From: Halorubrum hochsteinianum
GTDB taxonomy: Archaea; Halobacteriota; Halobacteria; Halobacteriales; Haloferacaceae
DNA length: 64,000 nucleotides
Direction of reading: 5' to 3'
NCBI RefSeq assembly: GCF_023702125.1
Contig: NZ_CP098415.1
Location: 868,001 to 932,000, forward strand
In this document: positions 7,756 to 15,248 of the stretch, one piece after another
Position numbering within the stretch: position 1 is the stretch's first letter
Layout of the letters: each line of letters begins with the position of its first letter
Translations under genes and position numbers: made by a program
Notes under the pieces: model-generated
The model's input: the letters and a program-made list of their open reading frames with translations, nothing else
Told to the model about the DNA's origin: nothing
The model's database searches: none

Positions 7756-10017
7756 ATGGATCGGGACTCGGAGAACGGCGGAGACGAGCGCCTGACCGGC
7801 CGGGACGGGGACGGCGAGCCCGGCGGACCGGTCGACCGACGGACGGTGCTCGGCGCTGTCGCGGGGGCCGGGAGCGCCGCGGTCGCCGGCTGCGCCGGCT
7901 CGGAGCCGGACGACGCGTCGACGACCGGGCTGGACCCAGAGCGCTTGGAAGGGCTCGCGGCCCGGTTCGCGCCGACGCTGTACTTCGACGCCGCCGAGCC
8001 GTGGTTCCCGACCGACCCCCGCCCGTACGCGAGCGAGGAGGACGGCGAGACGGTCGTCGACGGGTTCGCCGCGTTCGACGGCTACCACGAGCGGTACGAC
8101 GAGGCGGGCGAGCCGCCGGACCCGACCGTCTTCTACAACGGGATGCGCTACGAGGACTCGCCGCTCGCGGTGGTCCAGTTCTGGATCTACTCCGCGTTCG
8201 ACCAGTTCACGGCGAACTTCCACTGGCACGACTGGGAGGCGCTCCACGTCTTCGTCGACCTCGACACGGGCGACCCGCAGCTGTACGTCGCCAGCTCGCA
8301 CTCCCGGAGCGTCCCGAACAACGAGTTCCTCGACCCGGATCCGGACCGAGTCCCCCGGATCCTCACCGAGCTCGGCTCCCACTCCAGCGCGCTGTCCGTC
8401 AACGAGGTCCCCGACGGCTTCCGGCGCGTGGGCGAGGGAGGGCTGCTCGCGGACATCACGAACGCGGCGATAGACACCGTCGAGGACCTCCTCGGGATCC
8501 CGCTCGCGTACGGCCTCCCCCGCGACGAGGGGGCGCGGCTCCCCTTCGTCGTGCCCGAGTACGAGGGCGAGCCGATCTACGACCACCCGGACCTCCCTTC
8601 GGTGACCGCCGACTCGCTCGTCGACGGGGCGCTCACCGTCCGGTCGCTCGACGCGCTCTCGTCGCCGCCGACCGATCTCCCGGCGCGGGAGACGGGCGTC
8701 GCCTTCCGCCACCGCGAGCGGGACGACCCCGAGGCCGCCGAGACCGCCGAGACGGTCGTCGAGTACGACCTCGTTCCGAGCGCCGAACTGGAGCACATCG
8801 ACGAGTTCGCCGGCCCGCAGCTCAGCTTCGAGTTCGCCGTCCCCCAGGCGGTCGAGGACGCCGTCGCTGGCCACATCACGACCACCGGCGTCCCGTGGGA
8901 GCAGCCCCGGTACGAGAACCCGGCGCTCGACGTCAGCGCCGGGAACCACCGGTCCGAACTCGCCGACCGGTACGACGCCATCGCCGACGACCCGTCGTTC
9001 GGCGACGGCGCTGCCGGCGCGCTCGACGCCGTCGTCGCCCGCGTCACCGAGGCGACCGAGACCGACGACGCGCCCGACGGCGAGGGGCTGACGACGACGG
9101 AGACGAGCGTCGAGTCGTTCGTCCTGATCGAGAGCGACCCCGAGGCGGTCCCGACGTTCGCCGGCGGCGTCGCGGTCGCGAACGGCGTCCCCGAGGGCGA
9201 CCACCGGCTCACGGTCAACGGTGCCGGGCAGGCCCCGCACAGCGAGCGGCTGACCGTCGCGGCCGAGGAGTCGGTCACCGCGGCCGGCGTCGACGGCGAG
9301 ATCCCGCTCGTCGCCCGCGAGAGCGCGCGGAAGGTGGAGGTCGACGACGCCGAGAGCGACGTCGACGTGACGCGGACCGCGATCGAGGACGACTTCGCCG
9401 GGCGGATCTACGACTCCGCGGTCGACGGGAGCGACGCGACCTACGTCCACGCCGGCGGCGCGTACACGACGGAGGTCCGCGACGCCGACGACGAGGTCGG
9501 CGCGTACCGCGTCAACCCGGACCCGCCGGGAGCGGGGAGCGACGACGACGACGGAGACGACGGGGACTCGGACGACGGGGACGCCGCCGGTCCGGGGGAG
9601 GCCGACCCGATCCGGATCGACCGCCCGGAGACCGGCGCGGCCTCCCTCGCCGGCTACGTCGCCGACGTGGCAGAGGAGACGCGCGCCGCGGTCGCGGAGG
9701 TCGCCGACGACGACGGCGATGACGACGACGGCTCCGGCGGCTCCGACGGGGGGACCGACGGCTCCGGAAGCGGCCCGTCGAACGCGGTGAACGGGCTCGA
9801 ACGGGCGCTCGCGGCCGCGGTCGATCAGGCGGAGCGGGCCGAGGAGCGCGCCCGCGAGGGCGACGCCGAGGGGACGGACCGCCAGCTTTCGAACGTCCTC
9901 GACCGGATCGCTCGGATCGAGGATCGACTCGCCGCCGCGCGCGAGGGGCTCCCGCCTGGGCTCGCGAACGCGACCGGGAAGCGGGTCGAGCAGGCGCGGG
10001 GCGCGGGGAAGCTGTAG
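7756..10017 (+). CDS. Large Tat lipoprotein with Vps62/DUF946-like domain
   Basis: A 753-residue secreted lipoprotein of uncertain function. Arg28-Arg29 in a Tat signal precede a hydrophobic Ala/Gly stretch and lipobox VAGC with Cys46. Residues about 65-330 contain FAPTLYFDAAEPWFPTD, then HWHDWEALHVFVDLD and YVASSHSRS, a pattern resembling the Vps62/DUF946 family of eukaryotes and bacteria; this is my own pattern match. A beta-rich middle follows, then two Asp/Gly-rich linkers (about 595-620 and 655-685) and a C-terminal charged helical segment (about 690-740) rich in Ala, Glu and Arg. A 23-bp duplication spans the stop codon. The gene is preceded by the 19-bp repeat array and stands alone. 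It could be a surface hydrolase or binding protein; no catalytic motif is certain. Confidence 0.7.
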   Translation: MDRDSENGGDERLTGRDGDGEPGGPVDRRTVLGAVAGAGSAAVAGCAGSEPDDASTTGLDPERLEGLAARFAPTLYFDAAEPWFPTDPRPYASEEDGETVVDGFAAFDGYHERYDEAGEPPDPTVFYNGMRYEDSPLAVVQFWIYSAFDQFTANFHWHDWEALHVFVDLDTGDPQLYVASSHSRSVPNNEFLDPDPDRVPRILTELGSHSSALSVNEVPDGFRRVGEGGLLADITNAAIDTVEDLLGIPLAYGLPRDEGARLPFVVPEYEGEPIYDHPDLPSVTADSLVDGALTVRSLDALSSPPTDLPARETGVAFRHRERDDPEAAETAETVVEYDLVPSAELEHIDEFAGPQLSFEFAVPQAVEDAVAGHITTTGVPWEQPRYENPALDVSAGNHRSELADRYDAIADDPSFGDGAAGALDAVVARVTEATETDDAPDGEGLTTTETSVESFVLIESDPEAVPTFAGGVAVANGVPEGDHRLTVNGAGQAPHSERLTVAAEESVTAAGVDGEIPLVARESARKVEVDDAESDVDVTRTAIEDDFAGRIYDSAVDGSDATYVHAGGAYTTEVRDADDEVGAYRVNPDPPGAGSDDDDGDDGDSDDGDAAGPGEADPIRIDRPETGAASLAGYVADVAEETRAAVAEVADDDGDDDDGSGGSDGGTDGSGSGPSNAVNGLERALAAAVDQAERAEERAREGDAEGTDRQLSNVLDRIARIEDRLAAAREGLPPGLANATGKRVEQARGAGKL

Positions 10018-10046
10018 GCCGGAGCGCGGGGAAGCTGTAGGCCGGA
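10001..10046. repeat. 23-bp direct duplication across a stop codon
   Basis: Two exact tandem copies of a 23-base unit (10001-10023 and 10024-10046). The first copy encodes the last residues and the stop (tag, 10015-10017) of the Vps62-like lipoprotein gene, and the second lies wholly downstream. It is the second tandem duplication at the 3' end of neighbouring lipoprotein genes. Confidence 0.9.
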
Positions 10047-10061
10047 GCGCGTCGGTCCCGG

Positions 10062-10841
10062 CTACTCCGCGAGGTCGTCGACGAGGAGACAGATGTCCGA
10101 GACGGCGGCCTCGACGAGCGCCTCCCCCTTGTCGGCGGTCGCGACGGTCGGATCGCCGATGTTCCCGGAGGGCGTCAGTTCGTCCATGTCCCGCGCCGTC
10201 AGCGACCAGCCGACCTTGTTCTCGCCGAGCGCGTCGTAGTCGGTCAGCGGGGGCGACTCCGCGGGCGGGTCGACGCGCTCGGCCCGGTCCATGTGGACCA
10301 GTTCGGGGAGCAGCGCCAGCATGATGCTGGTCTCGAACTCCGAGGCGTGGAAGGAGACCTCGCCCGTGCGGATCTCCTCGGCGACGTCGGCGAAGACGTT
10401 GACGAGCGGGACGTGGAACGCGGTGAGGTCCGCCTCCGAGCGGAGCCGTCGAACCACGATCTCCAGTTCGGGGTCCTGCGCGAGGTAGTGGCCGTTGAGG
10501 AGGAGCACGTTCTCGATCCCCCACTCGCCCGCGGAGGCGCAGATCTCGAAGAGGTACCGCTGGAACGTCTCCGTCGAGACGGTGAACGTCCCGGGCTTGA
10601 ACGTGTGGTGCGGGCTCACGCCGTACCAGACCGGCGGCGCGAGCAGCGCCGGGCTCCGCTCGGTCACGCGCTCGCCGATCGCCTCCGGCATGTACGCGTC
10701 GACGCCGAGCGGCAGGTGGCGGCCGTGCTGTTCGGTGCTCCCGACCGGGACCAACAGGGTCCGGGTCTCCTCCAAGGCGGTCTCGATCTCCGGCCACGTC
10801 AGCTCCGCGACCCGACCGGATCCCGCCGGCGCGTCGGACAT
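10062..10841 (-). CDS. Creatininase-family amidohydrolase
   Basis: A 259-residue protein of the creatininase superfamily (creatinine amidohydrolase, MftE and the archaeal FAPy deformylase ArfB belong here). The metal-binding motif STEQHGRHLPLGVDAY near residues 33-48 supplies the canonical Glu, His and Asp; SFHASEFET near 175 supplies a further His and Glu. The usual glycine-rich NGHGGN loop is replaced by NGHYLAQD, so substrate specificity may differ from classical creatininase. The start ATG at 10841 sits about 125 bases from the divergent leuS. A role in a deazaflavin or riboflavin-related pathway (ArfB-like) is possible, but context does not decide it. Confidence 0.85.
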   Translation of the reverse strand: MSDAPAGSGRVAELTWPEIETALEETRTLLVPVGSTEQHGRHLPLGVDAYMPEAIGERVTERSPALLAPPVWYGVSPHHTFKPGTFTVSTETFQRYLFEICASAGEWGIENVLLLNGHYLAQDPELEIVVRRLRSEADLTAFHVPLVNVFADVAEEIRTGEVSFHASEFETSIMLALLPELVHMDRAERVDPPAESPPLTDYDALGENKVGWSLTARDMDELTPSGNIGDPTVATADKGEALVEAAVSDICLLVDDLAE

Positions 10842-10967
10842 GGGTCGGGGTCGTCGGCCGAGGATAAAAGAACGCGGTACTCCGATCGGCGGCGTCCCCG
10901 CCGTGCCACCGCGCACCAACGGATGGAAAGCTATAGGACGCCGAATCGACCACGCGTATATAAGCAG

Positions 10968-13652
10968 ATGTCTCAGGAGGGATACGACCACGCGACGGTG
11001 GAGAAACGCTGGCAGGAGGCGTGGGACGACGCCTCCGTCTACCACGTCCCGGACGACGCGGACGACCCGACGTACGTCCTCGGGATGTACCCGTACCCGT
11101 CCGGGAAGCTCCACATGGGCCACGTCCGCAACTACACGATCACCGACGCGTACGCCCGCTACCGCCGCATGCGCGGCGACGACGTGCTCCACCCGATGGG
11201 GTGGGACGCGTTCGGGCTGCCCGCCGAGAACGCTGCCAAGGAGCGCGACACCAACCCCCGCGACTGGACGTTCGACTGCATCGACACGATGCGCGGCCAG
11301 ATGAAGTCGATGGGGTTCGGCTACGACTGGGACCGCGAGGTCACCACCTGTACCCCCGAGTACTACCGCTGGAACCAGTGGCTGTTCCGCCGGTTCCACG
11401 AGGCCGGCCTCGTCGAGCGGCGCGACGCCGAGGTGAACTGGTGTCCCTCCTGCGAGACCGTCCTCGCCGACGAGCAGGTCGAGGGCGACGCGGAGCTGTG
11501 CTGGCGCTGTGACACCCCCGTCGAGACCCGCGAGCTGGACCAGTGGTTCCTGAAGATTACCGAGTACGCCGACGAGCTGTTGGAGGCCATCGACGGGCTG
11601 GAGGGGTGGCCCGACTCCGTGCGCCAGATGCAGCGCAACTGGATCGGCCGGCAGTACGGGGCGGAAGTCGATTTCTCGGTCGAAGGCCACGGCGCGGTCA
11701 CCGCCTTCACCACCCGGATCGACACGATCCACGGCGCGACGTTCTTCGCCATCGCCCCCGACCATCCGATAAGCGAGGAACTGGCCGAGGAGGACGCCGA
11801 GGTCCGTCGCTTCATCGAGGAGGAGGCCGACCCGGACGGCGACGAGCCGAACGGCGTCGCGACCGACCTCACCGCCACCAACCCGGTCACCGGCGAGGAG
11901 ATACCCGTCTTCGTCGCGGACTTCGTCCTCTCCGACGTGGGGACGGGCGCGCTGATGGCGGTGCCCGGCCACGACGAGCGCGACCACGCGTTCGCGGAGA
12001 AGATGGGCGTCGAGATCCGGCCCGTGATCGCGCCGGAGCCGGACGACTGGGACGGCGAGACCGTCCCGGACGCGCCGGACGTGAGCGACGCGGCGTTCAC
12101 CGACGACGGGGTCGTGATCGACTCCGGCGAGTACACCGGCCTCGACAGCGAGACCGCGCGCGAGCGGATTACGGCCGACACCGACGGCGCGGCGGAGACG
12201 ACCCAGTACCGCCTGCGCGACTGGGGCATCTCCCGCCAGCGCTACTGGGGGACGCCGATCCCGATCGTCCACTGCGACGACTGCGGCGCGGTGCCGGTGC
12301 CCGACGAGGACCTGCCCGTCGAGCTGCCGGAGTTCATCAACACGACCGGGAACCCGCTGGACGCCGCCGACGAGTGGCAGGAGACGACCTGCCCGGACTG
12401 CGGCGCGCCCGCGACCCGCGAGACGGACACGATGGACACGTTCGTCGACTCCTCGTGGTACTTCCTGCGGTACGTCTCGCCGGACCTCGACGACGCCCCG
12501 TTCGACCTCGACCGCGCGAACGACTGGATGCCGGTCGACCAGTACGTCGGCGGCATCGAGCACGCCGTGATGCACCTGCTGTACTCGCGGTTCTTCACCA
12601 AGGTGCTGGCCGACGAGGAGGGGTTAGAGGAGCGCGAGCCGTTCACGAACCTGCTGGCGCAGGGGATGGTCCAGCTGGAGGGCGAGAAGATGTCCAAGTC
12701 GAAGGGGAACGTCGTCTCGCCCCAGCGCATCGTCGACGATTACGGGGCCGACACCGCGCGGCTGTTCATGATGGAGGCCGCCCAGCCGGAGCGCGACTTC
12801 GACTGGTCGGAGGAGGGCGTCAGGTCCACCCACCGCTTCCTCACCCGACTGAACAGCCTCGTCGAGGACTACGCCGCGGGCGACGTGGCGCTCGCCGGGG
12901 ACGGTGACGGCGACGCCGCCGAGCGCGGCGAGATTGACGACTACGTCGCCGACGAGACCGACGCCGCGGTCGCCATCGCCGGCGCGGAGTACGACGACCT
13001 GACCTTCAACGTCGCGCTCCGCGAGGCGCAGGAGCTGGTCCGCACGCTCCGGAGCTACCGGGAGTACGCCGACCCGCACCCCGAGGTCTTCGAGCGCGGC
13101 GTCGACGTCGCGGTCCGGCTGCTCGCGCCGGTCGCGCCCCACCTCGCCGAGGAGCTGTGGGAGACGCTCGGGCGCGACGGGTTCGTCGCCGAGGCCGAGT
13201 GGCCGACCGCGAGCGTCGACCGCGACACCGTCGAGCGCCGCCGCCGGCTCGTCGCGAACACCCGGGAGGACGTGCGCGACATCGTCGAGGTCGCCGGGAT
13301 CGACGACCCCGAGCGGATCGACGTCGTCGTCGCGCCCGACTGGAAGTACGACGCGCTGTCGATCGCGATCGACAGCGACGCCGACAACCTCATCTCGGAG
13401 CTGATGGCCGAGAGCCACATCCGCGAGCGCGGAGACGCGGCCGCCTCCTACGGCCAGGACCTCCAGGCGAACCGCGAGGCGCTCCGGGAGACGCTCGGCG
13501 GCGACGCCGAGTACGACGCGCTGCGCGCGGCCGCGTGGCTGATCGAACGCGAGTTCGACGCGCCGGTCCGGGTCGATCGCGCCGCCGACGCCGACGAGAG
13601 CGTGGTCAGTAAGGCTGAGCCGGGCCGCCCCGCCATCGACATCGTCGAGTAG
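10968..13652 (+). CDS. leuS: Leucyl-tRNA synthetase
   Basis: An 894-residue class I aminoacyl-tRNA synthetase that charges tRNA-Leu. The HIGH signature appears as KLHMGHVRN near residue 47, the KMSKS loop as KMSKSKG from Lys574, and the editing (CP1) insertion contains the TRIDTIHGATF-type threonine-rich motif. A zinc-type module with WCPSC and CWRCD is present near residues 155-185. The start ATG gives MSQEGYDHATVEKRW, the normal N-terminus. This is the bacterial-like LeuRS form that I associate with haloarchaea. A TATATAA lies only 7 bases before the ATG and is too close to be the box A of this start. Confidence 0.97.
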   Translation: MSQEGYDHATVEKRWQEAWDDASVYHVPDDADDPTYVLGMYPYPSGKLHMGHVRNYTITDAYARYRRMRGDDVLHPMGWDAFGLPAENAAKERDTNPRDWTFDCIDTMRGQMKSMGFGYDWDREVTTCTPEYYRWNQWLFRRFHEAGLVERRDAEVNWCPSCETVLADEQVEGDAELCWRCDTPVETRELDQWFLKITEYADELLEAIDGLEGWPDSVRQMQRNWIGRQYGAEVDFSVEGHGAVTAFTTRIDTIHGATFFAIAPDHPISEELAEEDAEVRRFIEEEADPDGDEPNGVATDLTATNPVTGEEIPVFVADFVLSDVGTGALMAVPGHDERDHAFAEKMGVEIRPVIAPEPDDWDGETVPDAPDVSDAAFTDDGVVIDSGEYTGLDSETARERITADTDGAAETTQYRLRDWGISRQRYWGTPIPIVHCDDCGAVPVPDEDLPVELPEFINTTGNPLDAADEWQETTCPDCGAPATRETDTMDTFVDSSWYFLRYVSPDLDDAPFDLDRANDWMPVDQYVGGIEHAVMHLLYSRFFTKVLADEEGLEEREPFTNLLAQGMVQLEGEKMSKSKGNVVSPQRIVDDYGADTARLFMMEAAQPERDFDWSEEGVRSTHRFLTRLNSLVEDYAAGDVALAGDGDGDAAERGEIDDYVADETDAAVAIAGAEYDDLTFNVALREAQELVRTLRSYREYADPHPEVFERGVDVAVRLLAPVAPHLAEELWETLGRDGFVAEAEWPTASVDRDTVERRRRLVANTREDVRDIVEVAGIDDPERIDVVVAPDWKYDALSIAIDSDADNLISELMAESHIRERGDAAASYGQDLQANREALRETLGGDAEYDALRAAAWLIEREFDAPVRVDRAADADESVVSKAEPGRPAIDIVE

Positions 13653-13724
13653 CGCTCGCTCGGCTCTCCTGCTATTCTCGCCCGACGCCGGAAACGCTTA
13701 GTCGCCGGCGCGGTCCCTTCGCGT

Positions 13725-15155
13725 ATGGACGACCCGTACGCCCCCGCGCGGAACGCGCTCGCCGGCAAGGGGCTCGGCGGCGCGGACGGCGGGACGGCGG
13801 CCAGCGACGCCGCCGCCGACCCCGCGGTGCTCGCCGCCCGGCTCGACGACGCGGACCCGCTCTCCGGGTTCGCGGACCGGTATCACGTCCCCGACGGCGT
13901 GCTGTACATGGACGGCAACTCGCTCGGCCCCGCGAGCGACGCCGCCCTCGCGAGCCTCGACCGCGTCGTCGACGAGTGGCGCGACCTGCTGATCGCCGGC
14001 TGGACCGACGCCGACCCGCCCTGGTTCGAGGTCGGCGAGCGGCTCGGCGACGCGCTCGCGCCGCTCGTGGGTGCCGACCCCGACGAGGTCGTCGTCGGCA
14101 ACTCGATCACGGTGAACCTCCACACGCTCGTCGGCACCTTCCTCGACGAGCTGCTGGCCGGGAACGCCCCCGACCGCGAGGGGTTCGAACGCGCCGACGG
14201 GACGTGGGCACCGAACGGAGAGCCCGACATCGACCCCGCGGTCCTCGTCAACGAGTTGGACTTCCCCTCCGACCACTACGCGATCCGGGCGCAGCTCCGC
14301 CAGCGCGGGATCGATCCGGACGAGAAGCTCCGGGTCGTCCCGAGCCGGGACGGCCGAACGATCGATCCCCGAGATATCGAGGCCGCGCTCGACGCGCACG
14401 AGGACGTCGGGATCGTCTGGATGCCGACCGCGCTGTACCGGTCCGGCCAGCTGTTCGACGCGGCGCGGATCACCGAGGCGGCCCACGAGGCAGGCGCGTA
14501 CGCCGGGTTCGACGCGGCCCACTCCGCGGGCGCGGTGCCCCACGCGTTCGACGAGGCGGGCGTCGACTTCGCGGTCTGGTGCACGTACAAGTACCTCAAC
14601 GCCGGGCCGGGGTCGATCGGCGCGCTGTACGTCGCGGAGCGCCACCACGGGCTCACGCCCGCGCTGGCGGGGTGGTGGGGTCACGAGAAGGCGACGCAGT
14701 TCGAGATGAACATGACGTACACCCCCGCCGACTCCGCGGGCGCGTGGCAGATCGGAACGCCGCCGCTTTTCGCGGCCGCACCGCTCGAAGGGTCGCTCGA
14801 ACTCCTGCGGGAAGCGGGGATCGACCGGCTGCGCGAGAAGTCGCTCGCGCTGACCGACTTCCTCATCGCCCTCGTCGACGACCGGCTTCCCGAGATCGCG
14901 GTCGGAACCCCCCGCGAACACGCCGCCCGCGGCGGCCACGTCGCCTTGGAACACCCGGACGCCGAGCGGCTGAGCGAGGCCTTGAAAGACCGCGGCGTGG
15001 TCGTCGACTTCCGCCCCCCGAACGTGGTCCGCGTCTGTCCCGCGGCCCCCTACACCGCCTTCGCCGACGTGCTGGAGGTCGTCGACGAGATCGAGGCGAT
15101 CCTCGAATCCGGCGCGCACGAGTCCTACGCGACGAGCGACGGGGGCGTGACGTAG
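13725..15155 (+). CDS. kynU: Kynureninase
   Basis: A 476-residue PLP enzyme that cleaves kynurenine to anthranilate and alanine in tryptophan breakdown. Conserved signatures include YMDGNSLGP near the start of the fold, the PLP-contact region around FDAAHSAGA, and the cofactor Lys289 in WCTYKYLNAGPGS; the substrate-binding GWWGHEK and the aromatic loop TYTPADSAGAWQIGTPP follow in family order. The first 35 residues are a Gly/Ala/Asp-rich extension before the fold. No tryptophan dioxygenase or kynurenine formamidase gene is adjacent, so the rest of the pathway, if present, lies elsewhere. Confidence 0.93.
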   Translation: MDDPYAPARNALAGKGLGGADGGTAASDAAADPAVLAARLDDADPLSGFADRYHVPDGVLYMDGNSLGPASDAALASLDRVVDEWRDLLIAGWTDADPPWFEVGERLGDALAPLVGADPDEVVVGNSITVNLHTLVGTFLDELLAGNAPDREGFERADGTWAPNGEPDIDPAVLVNELDFPSDHYAIRAQLRQRGIDPDEKLRVVPSRDGRTIDPRDIEAALDAHEDVGIVWMPTALYRSGQLFDAARITEAAHEAGAYAGFDAAHSAGAVPHAFDEAGVDFAVWCTYKYLNAGPGSIGALYVAERHHGLTPALAGWWGHEKATQFEMNMTYTPADSAGAWQIGTPPLFAAAPLEGSLELLREAGIDRLREKSLALTDFLIALVDDRLPEIAVGTPREHAARGGHVALEHPDAERLSEALKDRGVVVDFRPPNVVRVCPAAPYTAFADVLEVVDEIEAILESGAHESYATSDGGVT

Positions 15156-15248
15156 GTCGGGCGGCCGGAGTCGCGCGGGAGTGTCGATCCGCCGCGGGAG
15201 GCACCTACAGTATTATGAGCCGCCCCGGCCTACACAAATGTAAGACAG

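Noticed and set aside
7726-10953. 1075-codon open frame on the minus strand opposite the Vps62-like lipoprotein and creatininase region
   Set aside because: It is a shadow frame caused by high GC: composition is Arg/Gly/Val-rich, no motif appears, and the opposite strand holds well-supported genes.
10955-10961. TATATAA before leuS as its promoter
   Set aside because: It is only 7 bases before the ATG; a start 25 bases downstream would lie inside the gene and cut off conserved residues. A weaker CTATAGG further upstream fits better.
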